43,015 nucleotides of DNA, from positions 1 through 43,015 of the forward strand of contig DAKU01000153.1 in NCBI GenBank assembly GCA_002508425.1. The letters run 5' to 3'. The notes beneath the pieces are model-generated. The model was given only the letters and a program-made list of their open reading frames with translations. It had not been told where the DNA came from and made no database searches. Source of the stretch: Methanosarcinaceae archaeon UBA470. GTDB lineage: Archaea; Halobacteriota; Methanosarcinia; Methanosarcinales; Methanosarcinaceae. Position numbers and translations under genes: made by a program. Positions 15,353 through 23,949 of this stretch are shown here, in pieces; the first letter of the stretch is position 1, and each line of letters opens with the position of its first letter.

Positions 15353-16402
15353 TCAGGATGTGTTGAAATCGATATCTAGCTTCCCATTTTCCTGCCAAAT
15401 GAATAATGGGAATTTTCTTTTTACATGCAAATTTTTCTCATGCAATGCATGTATCACAATGGGGAGTGCAATTGTAGCATCTACAAAAACCTGAACTTTC
15501 TTTGCACTTGCAGCTATTTTACCCCAGGACACTGCTTCATCAAAAGTACATCCAGATAGGCCGCCCCAGTGAGGAACATCTGTAGTATATTGTATTGCAT
15601 AATCATGTCCTGCAATATCCGCACCCATTATTGAAGCCAAAACTTCTGTCTGCTGTATGAAGTTCTTTGGTACTCCTCCGCCGACGTAGACTACTCCGGT
15701 TTTACCAGACGCTTCCACAATACGAGTAATTTCATCTACATCCTTGATCTGATCCACATCCACATCAAACCCTTCTCTTCTTGCAATGGTCAATCCAATT
15801 CCAATTGAACTATCCCCAAGAGCAGGTACAAATATGGGTACACCATATTTGTAAGCGCTTCCAACTATGGACTCATCTCCATTGCCTTCTTCACATATTT
15901 TCTTTCCAAGCAGGGCTATGAACTCTCTTGAAGACATTCTTCTCCCATGAAGTGTTTTTACAAAATTAGCTATCATGTGATCTGTATGTCTGAACTCTTC
16001 TTCAAAAGCGAAAACATCATATATTCTGTCGACTCCATGCCTAAAGAGTTCTTCATCGTTGGCAAGGTGAGAACCAACATAGTGTTTTTTTCCCATAGCT
16101 TCATGGCAATCATGGAACAGATTTGCTCCCGTGCTTACCAGGCAGTCGATCATCCTGTTCTTTATAAGGTGTACTATTAGTTTCCTCATGCCTGCCGGCA
16201 CCATGGCACCTGTGAGTCCCATCAAAACAGTAAGTTTCTCTTCTTTGAGCATATTGTTCCATGCTTGTACAGACTCAGCAAGTTTTCTACCCTGGAATCC
16301 AGTATATAGCATTCCATCTACAAGTTGGGCTATAGATCTATTCGTGACATCTAAAGGTCTTGTTGGGTTTTGAGTGAAAACATTGATCTTATGTGGTTCC
16401 AT
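15353..16402 (-). CDS. dys: Deoxyhypusine synthase
   Basis: DHS modifies a lysine of translation factor aIF5A to deoxyhypusine, using NAD and an aminobutyl donor. The 349-residue protein shows MGLTGAMVPAGMRKL, STGANLFHD, PALGDSSIGIGL and the active-site segment FDEAVSWGKI, in which K295 corresponds to the lysine that forms the enzyme-imine intermediate. Length fits the family. GAGGTG seven bases before the ATG fixes the start. Some archaea carry two DHS-like genes of which one may act on other amines, but the retained active-site lysine favours a true DHS. Confidence 0.9.
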   Translation of the reverse strand: MEPHKINVFTQNPTRPLDVTNRSIAQLVDGMLYTGFQGRKLAESVQAWNNMLKEEKLTVLMGLTGAMVPAGMRKLIVHLIKNRMIDCLVSTGANLFHDCHEAMGKKHYVGSHLANDEELFRHGVDRIYDVFAFEEEFRHTDHMIANFVKTLHGRRMSSREFIALLGKKICEEGNGDESIVGSAYKYGVPIFVPALGDSSIGIGLTIARREGFDVDVDQIKDVDEITRIVEASGKTGVVYVGGGVPKNFIQQTEVLASIMGADIAGHDYAIQYTTDVPHWGGLSGCTFDEAVSWGKIAASAKKVQVFVDATIALPIVIHALHEKNLHVKRKFPLFIWQENGKLDIDFNTS

Positions 16403-16616
16403 CCTTGCACACCTCTAAATGGACAGAATCATGAAACTCTGATACACTTACATTTCAGCTAACAGCCGACAATCAGAGAAACACATCTTTTGGAAAAAGT
16501 ATCATGTTCGCCATCGTAATTAAGCGTAACCTTTTGAGCTTAAATTACAATTCTTTATTCTATTCTTTCACAGACCGATAAATATATCCAATTCTGTTAC
16601 CAATCAGTCAGATACC

Positions 16617-17219
16617 ATGCCACAGAATCTTAATGAAAAGATAAATGATGTGCTTGTAGATAGGCAATTGTCCATAAGCGCGATCACTAGGGAACTTAAG
16701 GAAAAAGGTTTTGTCGAACATAGGCTGGTATTGACAGGATATTTACGAGCCCTTCGCGATCTCAAAAAATTACAGGAGATAGAAGTTCCCCCTTCTAAGG
16801 TATACAAACGCTTGGATTATCAGGAAAAGTCCACGGACATTTTTTCTATTATAGGCGATCAGATAAAGAACCTTGATATGGAAATACGTGTTCCTCTTGC
16901 TATTTGTATTCTTTTTAAGCTGTTTAAGCGACCAGTTTTCAAGGAAGAACTTGTACATCTTGGTATCAATAGCAAGAATATCGCTAATTGCCTGGAATCT
17001 TCCGCATGCATGGTAACTGTTTCAAAGGATGAGAACCTGAAACTCTATCGTAGCGAGATCACAAGGATACTGCTACCAGCAAACGATCCTGCATATGAAA
17101 TAAAAGATGAAGATACAAAAATGGTCTCTATGGTAAACATGGTACTGCTGGATACGATAAAGGATCTTGTGGATATAAGCGGGCTTACTCCTAAGACAAA
17201 GCAAACAAAGCTTGTATGA
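16617..17219 (+). CDS. Unknown protein with winged-helix-like N-terminus
   Basis: I cannot assign a function to this 200-residue protein. The first 70 residues (LSISAITRELKEKGFVEHRLVLTGYLRALRD, then VPPSKVYKRL) look like a winged helix of the small archaeal type. The middle (about 75-150) is mixed helices and strands, and the C-terminus is hydrophobic-helical (MVNMVLLDTIKDLVDISG). It overlaps trmO by ATGA and heads a three-gene operon with trmO and a nitrilase. A tRNA-related role is possible only by this context. A TATA-like AAATATATCC lies near 16577, about 40 bases upstream. Confidence 0.65.
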   Translation: MPQNLNEKINDVLVDRQLSISAITRELKEKGFVEHRLVLTGYLRALRDLKKLQEIEVPPSKVYKRLDYQEKSTDIFSIIGDQIKNLDMEIRVPLAICILFKLFKRPVFKEELVHLGINSKNIANCLESSACMVTVSKDENLKLYRSEITRILLPANDPAYEIKDEDTKMVSMVNMVLLDTIKDLVDISGLTPKTKQTKLV

Positions 17220-17707
17220 TGTCATTTGTGAATGCATCATCTATTGGTCAAAATAGTAATCTATCAGGCAGTGATAATTTGGAAGATAGACACAATTCTC
17301 TTATTCAAATGCAGCCCATTGGATATGTGCATAATGAGTTCAAAGAAGCTGTTTTTGATGAGAATATGTATTCTTCGATATCACATATAGTCTTGAAAGT
17401 AGAACTGCAGGATGGTCTTAAAAATATAACCGATTTTTCTAAAATATATGTGTTATTTTATTTTGACCGTTCAGAAGATTACAAACTAATACAGAAGCGT
17501 CGTTATGATGGTAAGATGTCTGGTGTTTTTGCTTCAAGGTCGCCTAAAAGACCTAATGGCATAGGTCTTACATTAGTGGAATTGCTGGAAGTTAAAGGGA
17601 ATATACTTACTGTCAGGGGTTTGGATGCAATTGATGGTACTCCAGTTCTCGATATAAAGCCATTTATAGAAAATGATGTGACAGGTGATAGGATACGACC
17701 TGCGTAA
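17216..17707 (+). CDS. trmO: TrmO-type tRNA (t6A37) N6-methyltransferase
   Basis: TrmO (YaeB/TsaA, UPF0066) uses S-adenosylmethionine to convert t6A37 to m6t6A in tRNA-Thr. Family hallmarks are present: MQPIGYVHNEF at the start of the domain, VLFYFDRSEDY, GVFASRSPKRPNGIGLTLVELL, and LDAIDGTPVLDIKPF. The 163 residues include about 31 N-terminal residues before the domain. The start at 17216 is chosen for its ATGA overlap with the gene before; ATG 17309 would give the minimal domain. A tRNA-Thr gene lies 6 kb away, probably by coincidence. Confidence 0.88.
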   Translation: MMSFVNASSIGQNSNLSGSDNLEDRHNSLIQMQPIGYVHNEFKEAVFDENMYSSISHIVLKVELQDGLKNITDFSKIYVLFYFDRSEDYKLIQKRRYDGKMSGVFASRSPKRPNGIGLTLVELLEVKGNILTVRGLDAIDGTPVLDIKPFIENDVTGDRIRPA

Positions 17708-17709
17708 AT

Positions 17710-18486
17710 GTGGCATGTGTGCAAATGGAAGTGGCACACTGTTCTAAATCAGGCAATTTAAAGAAAGCAATGGCTATGGCAGACGAGGCAGTGTCCTCCG
17801 GTGCAGATATTGTCGTGTTCCCTGAGTTGTTCTCTACAGGATTTTGCTATGAAGAAATAAGTGATCTAGCAGAAGGAGCTCCGTACCCCACAATAACTAA
17901 ACTTCTTGAGTTTTCAAAGAGAAAGCGATGCGTTGTTATAGGTTCTATCATCGAAACCCAACTCCAGGCAGACGTTCCTATATACTATAATCTTGGTTTC
18001 TGTGTGGAGCATGGAATACTTGCAGCTGTTTATCGTAAATCCCATCCTTTCAAGAAGGAACGAAATTTCTTTACAGCCGGAAATAGCATACATCCTATAG
18101 CTCTTGAAAATTATAGCCTCACCATCGGACTGGAAATATGTTATGAATTACGTTTTCCCGAAGTTGCCAGAAAACTGGCTCTTGAAGGTGCTGACCTCCT
18201 GGTTACTGCGGCTCAGTTTCCAAATCCTAGGAGACATGTATGGAGGACCCTTTCTCTGGCTCGAGCCATTGAGAACCAGATTCCACATGTAGCCTGCAAC
18301 CCGGTAGGTTCTTCTCCCACATCCTCATTCTTTGGTGGCTCTATTATTATTGATGCAGCAGGCAATGTGCTTGCAGAGGCAGATGATACAGAATGTATCA
18401 TTATGCATACAATAAATACTGAGAATACTGCTAAGGTTAGATCGGAGATCCCAGTTTTCTTGGACAGGCGTGCAGACCTTTACTAA
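17710..18486 (+). CDS. Carbon-nitrogen hydrolase (nitrilase/omega-amidase family)
   Basis: This 258-residue nitrilase-superfamily amidase has the complete catalytic triad: Glu in VFPELFSTGF (about residue 38), Lys in YRKSHPFK (about 113) and Cys in GLEICYELRFPE (about 146). The substrate is probably a small amide such as an omega-amide or a damaged metabolite; this cannot be read from sequence. The start is GTG at 17710, two bases after the trmO stop, giving the conserved opening VACVQMEVAHC. It is the last gene of the operon. Confidence 0.85.
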   Translation: MACVQMEVAHCSKSGNLKKAMAMADEAVSSGADIVVFPELFSTGFCYEEISDLAEGAPYPTITKLLEFSKRKRCVVIGSIIETQLQADVPIYYNLGFCVEHGILAAVYRKSHPFKKERNFFTAGNSIHPIALENYSLTIGLEICYELRFPEVARKLALEGADLLVTAAQFPNPRRHVWRTLSLARAIENQIPHVACNPVGSSPTSSFFGGSIIIDAAGNVLAEADDTECIIMHTINTENTAKVRSEIPVFLDRRADLY

Positions 18487-18530
18487 TCCTTTTTGTTCTA
18501 TTTCCTGCAGGAAGAGATTCTCTGTTAAGT

Positions 18531-18851
18531 TCATTCATCAAATTCGATGCTCACATCTCCCATTTTACGAGCCAGGGTTTTGGAAAGCATTCCAGATTCC
18601 ATCCTACACACATGCAGTACAGCACATGGGATCAGGCAGATCGGTGTGCACTGCAATTCTTGGGCTTTGTTCATTACATAGTTATTCTTGATATCCATTG
18701 TCTCCATGATGGGTATTTCCATGTGAGACATTTTTTTAATTTTCTCGCAGGGCGTCTCAATATCGATAATAATATTCTTCCCTTCTAGTTTTCCATGAAC
18801 TTTGTGAACAAATCCGCATATATTGGAATTTACTGTAACACTTGAAGGCAT
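18531..18851 (-). CDS. Cys-rich DUF6951-like protein (copy 2)
   Basis: This 106-residue protein is the paralogue of 6315-6635, with the same skeleton NSNICGFVHK, EGKNIIIDIETPC, MSHMEIP, CTPICLIPCAVLHVC and VSIEFDE. Cys positions are conserved, although the first pair is C-x3-C rather than C-x2-C. There is no signal peptide. Metal or redox binding is inferred from the Cys pattern; the function is unknown. It converges with the nitrilase gene and stands alone. Confidence 0.75.
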   Translation of the reverse strand: MPSSVTVNSNICGFVHKVHGKLEGKNIIIDIETPCEKIKKMSHMEIPIMETMDIKNNYVMNKAQELQCTPICLIPCAVLHVCRMESGMLSKTLARKMGDVSIEFDE

Positions 18852-19051
18852 GTTATCAACTCTCTCTTTTAGTCAATTATCAAAAATTGTATATTAACCT
18901 TAGTCTTGACTTAAAAATATGATAATCAGCTATGTAATAGCTATGTTAAAATGTTCCACTAAACTGTTCTGATTATAATATAAATAACTTATTTGATGAA
19001 CTAAGTTCAGTCCATAAATAATGCTATTATTCGTTGATTTACAGGTTGTAC

Positions 19052-19930
19052 CTATACAGTAGATTCTGGCACAGTTATCGGTGATTTTGAGAGCGTCTTT
19101 AAGAGCTTCTCTTGGTCGTAATAGAAGTTATGTACATTATAACCTCCAAGAGGGCATCTGCCAGTCCTGCCAGGGCCGTGATAATCAGATCCTCCTGTCA
19201 TGAGCAAACCGTATGAACGGCACAGGTCAAGCATAGATTTTACCTGTTGCCAGTTGTTCTTTCCGTAAAATACCTCAAAACCGTCCATTCCACACTTTAC
19301 GAAATGATCCACAACATCGGCAAGTAATGGTAGACTGTTATACTGGTCCAGAGTGCGGATCAAATGTGCTCCAATAGCTTTTCCACCTGCTCTATGAATT
19401 ATATCAATAGCTTCTTCTATCTGGAACTTTTCAACATCTATGAAGCACTGAGACTTTTCAGTAAGCCACAAGTCGTGGAATTCATAAGTGGACATGTCTC
19501 TGTTGACAACTGCAAGTGCAATATCATGCTTTGTGATAATGCCCTTTGTTGCTTCAATACGTGCGTAGTCAACAAGCCATCCATGGGAAGATAGCAAGTC
19601 CACCAGTTCATCAGCATATTTCCAGGCACGTTTTTTTGTAATTTCCATCTTTTTCTGCAAGTATGAATCATCTTTGTCAAAGCCGTAGCCAAGGACATGT
19701 ACTTCAATCCCAAGAGGGTTAAAATTAGTTGTGAACTCTATACCTGGAATGAACTGTAATCCCATTTTTCTGCACTCACGTTCAGTAGATTCAAGACCAT
19801 CTACGGTATCATGATCAGTAACACTAATTGCCTTTAATCCTAAATCTCTTGCTTTTGTTACTAGCTCTGCCGGGCACAGGTCCCCGTCCGAATAGATAGT
19901 ATGCATATGCATATCTGAAATAATTTGGAT
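19052..19930 (-). CDS. PHP-domain phosphoesterase (ATC start likely)
   Basis: This PHP-domain metal-dependent phosphoesterase has the first metal motif DMHMHTIYSDG, SVTDHDTVDG, GIEFTT, IGAHLIR (metal His) and TGGSDYHGPG near the C-terminus. Relatives (YciV/RNase AM, TrpH family) dephosphorylate nucleotides or trim RNA ends. From the first ATG (19912) the protein has 286 residues. The frame upstream reads QIISD, the usual first strand before the HxH motif, and is open to a TGA at 19940. The SD GAGGTG at 19941-19936 lies 5 bases from an ATC at 19930 and 23 bases from the ATG. I therefore extend it to 292 residues. Confidence 0.82.
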   Translation of the reverse strand: MQIISDMHMHTIYSDGDLCPAELVTKARDLGLKAISVTDHDTVDGLESTERECRKMGLQFIPGIEFTTNFNPLGIEVHVLGYGFDKDDSYLQKKMEITKKRAWKYADELVDLLSSHGWLVDYARIEATKGIITKHDIALAVVNRDMSTYEFHDLWLTEKSQCFIDVEKFQIEEAIDIIHRAGGKAIGAHLIRTLDQYNSLPLLADVVDHFVKCGMDGFEVFYGKNNWQQVKSMLDLCRSYGLLMTGGSDYHGPGRTGRCPLGGYNVHNFYYDQEKLLKTLSKSPITVPESTV

Positions 19931-19935
19931 ACTAA

Positions 19936-19941
19936 CACCTC
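19936..19941 (-). promoter_or_regulatory. Shine-Dalgarno site pointing to an ATC start of the PHP gene
   Basis: GAGGTG on the minus strand, 5 bases before the in-frame ATC at 19930. The first in-frame ATG is 23 bases away. Confidence 0.55.
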
Positions 19942-20347
19942 ACTCGTATTCTTTTTTGCAGCAAAACTATAATTAATTTTATGTAAATAGAATATAGCAA
20001 CATGTATAGGCTATATTGGATCCATGCCCTAAAATGCTGATCGTTTTTGTATATTGATCACTCTTGTAAGATTTGATCAAAGAGTTTAAGGTAAAATTGG
20101 TATTGCAGTTAGCATACATTTCCAGCACAGAATCAGTGCCTTTAGGATCGTTTTTCCTCACGTTTTTCCTCTCCTTGCGTGCATAATAATATATTATAAT
20201 TAGTATATAAAACTCCCCGTAGGTGTCATCTACTTAAAGGAAAAACGTCCATATGCATATGAATTTCACACTATCATATATTATATTGAATAGAATACTT
20301 ATAGTATGAACTTGATTTTATAACAGATAAAAGCTGAAAGAATAAAT
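19942..20347. other. Intergenic region with repeated 11-mers upstream of the TPR gene
   Basis: Two tandem copies of CGTTTTTCCTC stand at 20149-20159 and 20161-20171, one base apart. A nearly exact inverted copy (AAGGAAAAACG) is at 20237-20247. Between them TATATAAAA (about 20203-20211) looks like a TATA box. A second TATA candidate (ATATTATATTG) near 20277-20287 is nearer to the TPR start. I see no convincing gene; a 60-codon minus-strand frame at 19979-20161 has no recognisable features. Confidence 0.45.
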
Positions 20348-22981
20348 ATGTCTAGCAGAGAAAGGGATATGGCTATAAGATACCTCAATAAAGGGGTATC
20401 TTTGAAGGAGAAAGGCCTTCATGCAGAAGCACTTGAGAATTTCAAAAAAGCAGAAGAACATTCATGGAGTGCTTCATCTCCAGCTCTTCTGGCTACGGTC
20501 ATGCAGAACCTTGGAGAACTGCTGCAGACCGTGGGTGATGAGGATGAAGCTTTTGATCAGTATTCTCATGCAGTTGAAAATTTAGAAAAGCTGGTTGAAG
20601 TTACTCCTTCTTTTAAAGAGCAATTAGCTATCACTCTCAGTAAGTATGGCTCTATGCTTGTGGATAGGGGTAAAAAAGCAGAAGCAAAGGCAACTTACGA
20701 GAAAGCTATTGTTCTTTACCGAGAACTTCGCAGAGAATTTCCAAGAAATGTGCAGATACGGTCCAACATGATCTCCACTTTGAACAACTTAGGTGGGCTG
20801 CTTGCAGATATGGGTCAGGGGGATGAGGCACAATGGAAGTTCGAGAGGGCATTGAAGATGCTGGATGATAAGCAGTGTATTGCAGAAAATTACACCCAAT
20901 GCCTCGAGAAAAGAGCCATGGTGCTCGCAAATCTTGCTAATTTGTTTAGTGAGAAGGGAGAAATTGAACTGGCAAGGGAAACTTTTGAAAAAGTGCTTAA
21001 CATTTATTACTCTCTGCTTGATCAAGGTCACATGACAGAGCTTTACAGAGCAAGAGTTTCTTTAGTTCTAAGCAGAATGGCTCATTTACTAGTATCGTTG
21101 GATAGAAAGGAGGAAGCATTGCAAAGTTACACATCGCTGATGCAGATGTACGATGAACTTGCAAAGCTTGAGCCAAAAAATGCTGATTTAAATGTTAAAA
21201 AAGCTTTGGTTTTGAGTTCCATGGGAGATCTCTTTGAAGAGATGCACAAAGAAAATGAAGCCATCAGCAAATATGAGGGAGCACTGGCGATACTAACCGA
21301 ATTTAAGGATGAGCTGGAAACTGATAAGTATTCTTCAATTATCATTCCTATAAATTTGAATCTTGGAAAACTGTTTATTTCACAGGGTAGGTTGACGGAA
21401 GGTCTCGAAAAAATGGACGAGATCTTTGGTCTCATATCTTTGTCGTCAGAGGAAAAGGATGTGCAGATCATTGATCTGGGTTATTCTTGCCTAATGCAGG
21501 TATGTGAACAATTGTCAGAAAAATTGGGTTACGAGAATCCTGAATTGTTTGAAAAACTGCTTGAACTGCATAGCAAACTGAGTATATTCACTATCACTCC
21601 TGAAGGTATTTTGTGCAAGGCAAGGATAATGGAAGCTCTTGGACGGGCACAATTGAATAGTGGAAAAAATGAAATTGCCATAGGGAAACTCACGGAAGCT
21701 ATAGACCTATATACCGAGCTTACAAATACAGGTGATCATTCATCAGAAATAGCTAAGTTGTCAGATATGATCGAAGCAAACATATCTTGCATTACGGATG
21801 CTGATGAACTTGAAATCATCTCTTGTGAAATAACTGAGGTCATTAAAGAGGAAGACCTTGAACCTGAAACTATCGCAGATAATGGGAGCATTATGGATAC
21901 ACAGGAAAGATTAGCCGACCTGGCACTCGACAAAGGAAGATATGAACAGGCATTTGATCTATATCTGGAAATATATTCTGCCGATAAGTCAAGGGAAGGT
22001 TTGCTTAAAAAAGCTGCAGTTTTATTGGGGAATCTTGAAGCTGATATGCACCTGAACAGACGGTCAGGCAGTATTCTGAAAGATATGGAATTCCTTGTCA
22101 AAGGATATACTGTACTTGCTGATCTCGAGCCTTCAAACTCTGAACACAGGCGTAACCTCGCAGCCATTGAAAAAGAGATGGGAAAAATATTGATTGACAC
22201 TGGCCATGTGGACGAAGCGAGGCAGAGTTTAGTGCAAGCTCTTGAAAGTTATCTCTTGTTAATGGGCATGCCGGGCAACAAGCATCATCTTAAAGGTATG
22301 TATGCGGTCCTGAAGGAACTTACGGCTCTTTTACCGACCATCGGTGACAAAGAAAGGGAACTAAAATGCCAGGAGAAGATCTCTAAGAGTTATTCTCTGA
22401 TGTGTGAACTTGATCCTCAGGATGTGGGGCTTGTGGAAGAACTTGCAACTGCCCTTGACCACCAGGCTTCATTGTTGGCAAATCTGGATAGAAAAACAGA
22501 TGCTTATGATCTTCTGAATCAGGCTCTAGATAAGTATGAGTTGCTTTATCAGCTTGAGTCTTCCTATAAACACGCTGAAAAGGCTGCTGTGGCCATGAAC
22601 AATATGGGCGCGCTGCTTGCTAGGATGGGTAAGAAAGAGGAAGCAAAACAGATGCTTGAGGATTCTTTGAGAATTTATAATTATCTGCTTGATCAGGAGC
22701 CTGATAACACAGAGCACATGGTGCATGCGGCCTGTACTCTAGACAACATGGGCACGCTCTTTGGGAACATGGACAGGCTGGATGATGCAAAGCATATGTA
22801 TCAATCGGCTTTGCAGATGTATATGGATATTACCGGTGTTAACCCGGACGACACCTCATGCAATGAGTACGCAGCAGTTACCATGGAAAATCTGGGAGCT
22901 GTGCTGGAGCGCATGGGCAGGCGCGATGATGCCAAATGGATGCACGATAACGCTAAAAAATTGAGAATGGGTGAGGCTTGA
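20348..22981 (+). CDS. Large tetratricopeptide-repeat (TPR) protein
   Basis: This 877-residue soluble protein consists almost entirely of TPR-type helix pairs with units of about 42 residues. Typical units are NLGGLLADMGQGDEAQWKFERAL and NMGTLFGNMDRLDDAKHMYQSAL. Repeats are clearest at about 1-330 and 640-877; the middle (about 440-560) is less regular and acidic. There is no signal peptide, membrane helix or catalytic domain. Such proteins usually act as assembly scaffolds. It stands alone with its own promoter region and a terminator. Large TPR proteins are common in Methanosarcinaceae and mostly unstudied. Confidence 0.9.
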   Translation: MSSRERDMAIRYLNKGVSLKEKGLHAEALENFKKAEEHSWSASSPALLATVMQNLGELLQTVGDEDEAFDQYSHAVENLEKLVEVTPSFKEQLAITLSKYGSMLVDRGKKAEAKATYEKAIVLYRELRREFPRNVQIRSNMISTLNNLGGLLADMGQGDEAQWKFERALKMLDDKQCIAENYTQCLEKRAMVLANLANLFSEKGEIELARETFEKVLNIYYSLLDQGHMTELYRARVSLVLSRMAHLLVSLDRKEEALQSYTSLMQMYDELAKLEPKNADLNVKKALVLSSMGDLFEEMHKENEAISKYEGALAILTEFKDELETDKYSSIIIPINLNLGKLFISQGRLTEGLEKMDEIFGLISLSSEEKDVQIIDLGYSCLMQVCEQLSEKLGYENPELFEKLLELHSKLSIFTITPEGILCKARIMEALGRAQLNSGKNEIAIGKLTEAIDLYTELTNTGDHSSEIAKLSDMIEANISCITDADELEIISCEITEVIKEEDLEPETIADNGSIMDTQERLADLALDKGRYEQAFDLYLEIYSADKSREGLLKKAAVLLGNLEADMHLNRRSGSILKDMEFLVKGYTVLADLEPSNSEHRRNLAAIEKEMGKILIDTGHVDEARQSLVQALESYLLLMGMPGNKHHLKGMYAVLKELTALLPTIGDKERELKCQEKISKSYSLMCELDPQDVGLVEELATALDHQASLLANLDRKTDAYDLLNQALDKYELLYQLESSYKHAEKAAVAMNNMGALLARMGKKEEAKQMLEDSLRIYNYLLDQEPDNTEHMVHAACTLDNMGTLFGNMDRLDDAKHMYQSALQMYMDITGVNPDDTSCNEYAAVTMENLGAVLERMGRRDDAKWMHDNAKKLRMGEA

Positions 22982-23002
22982 ATTTATTCAAGCTTCTTTT
23001 CT
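22973..23002 (+). terminator. Terminator of the TPR gene
   Basis: GAGGCTTGAA-TTTA-TTCAAGCTTC (10 bp with one G-T pair) overlaps the stop codon and is followed by TTTTCT. Confidence 0.6.
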
Positions 23003-23174
23003 AACTTGTTCGTGCTCTGTGTAATGAGTTTGAAGAGGGTTCTGGGGAGGCTCAAAATAATATCGTCGTTTAATAATTCTATAAAACAGTTCCCTTATTT
23101 TTTCATTAAGTTAAAGACTGTGCACACATACATTTTTACTTATGTTAAAAAAATCAGCTCTAAAAAATCCAAAA

Positions 23175-23247
23175 GCCCCGGGCGTGAGTTGAACACGCGA
23201 CCTAGTGATTACAAGTCACTCGCTCTGCCGGGCTGAGCCACCGAGGC
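23175..23247 (-). tRNA. tRNA-Thr (anticodon TGT)
   Basis: Read on the minus strand, a 73-base cloverleaf is complete. The acceptor stem is GCCTCGG/CCGGGGC with T4-G69 as the only wobble. The D stem is GCTC/GAGC and the anticodon stem AGTGA/TCACT around loop CTTGTAA (anticodon TGT). The T stem is GCGTG/CACGC with loop TTCAACT. There is no encoded CCA and no intron. T-rich sequence downstream (to about 23140) probably ends transcription. Confidence 0.93.
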
Positions 23248-23297
23248 ATATATTTATGGATTGCATCCTCTACATAGCATAATAACAGATAAATTTT

Positions 23298-23870
23298 ATG
23301 GTTCTTTTGGATGAGAGCATGTGGCAGGATATATCAAGGATAGGCAGGAAATTGGTACAAAGTGGGCTTGTAGAGTCTCATTTTGGAAATATCAGTGTAA
23401 GATCAGGAGATAAAATGCTCATCACGCGAAGTGGCAGTGCCCTGGATGAGTTGACATCGGACAAGGTGGTAGAAGTGGACGTATATGGCACTTGCGCCCT
23501 GGATGTGATCGCTTCCTCCGAAACTGTGGTTCACCGGGCTATTTACAACAACACTTCAGCATTTTCCATAGTGCATGCTCATTGTCCTTATGCCGTGACC
23601 ATGTCTTTGCTGCAGGGGGAAGGCTGCATTACTCCACTTGATAGTGAAGGCAAGTACTTCCTAGGCGATATTCCCATTGTTCGGGGTGGCATAGGCTCCG
23701 GAGATCTTGCCAGCAACCTCGCAGAGGCTCTGTCTGTTCATAAAGCTGCTATTGTGCATGGACATGGTACATTCGCTGTTGGAAGGGTTCTTGATGAAGC
23801 CTATGTGCTTACTACCCAGGTGGAGCACTCCTGTCGTATCAAGTATCTTCACGATCTGATGCGTAAGTAA
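23298..23870 (+). CDS. fucA: Class II aldolase, FucA type (lactaldehyde for F420 synthesis?)
   Basis: This 190-residue zinc-dependent class II aldolase/adducin protein is the right size for L-fuculose-1-phosphate aldolase. It shows SHFGNISVRSGDKMLITRSG, SSETVVHRAIY with the catalytic Glu, and zinc ligands IVHAHCPYA and VHGHGTFAVG. In Methanocaldococcus the homologue MJ1418 makes lactaldehyde, the precursor of the lactate part of coenzyme F420; I infer the same job here. It is followed 79 bases later by a CDP-alcohol phosphatidyltransferase on the same strand. Confidence 0.85.
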   Translation: MVLLDESMWQDISRIGRKLVQSGLVESHFGNISVRSGDKMLITRSGSALDELTSDKVVEVDVYGTCALDVIASSETVVHRAIYNNTSAFSIVHAHCPYAVTMSLLQGEGCITPLDSEGKYFLGDIPIVRGGIGSGDLASNLAEALSVHKAAIVHGHGTFAVGRVLDEAYVLTTQVEHSCRIKYLHDLMRK

Positions 23871-23949
23871 GGTATGAAGTACAAAAACGGTTCAAACTAG
23901 AAAATCGAAAGAAAAACATTAATCTGAAAAAGCCGTTATAGCATCACAC

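Noticed and set aside
19979..20161. 60-codon minus-strand frame in the spacer before the TPR gene
   Set aside because: It begins with GTG within the repeated 11-mers, has no recognisable family and poor composition. It could be a small protein but I cannot support it.
20348..22981. DNA-level tandem repeats in the TPR gene as a satellite or CRISPR-like array
   Set aside because: Periodicity comes from diverged protein repeats of about 42 residues, not identical DNA units.
23006..23236. 76-codon plus-strand reading frame ending in SPGRELNTRPSDYKS
   Set aside because: This is the antisense of tRNA-Thr translated; the phrase is a well-known artefact and the first part has no coding character.
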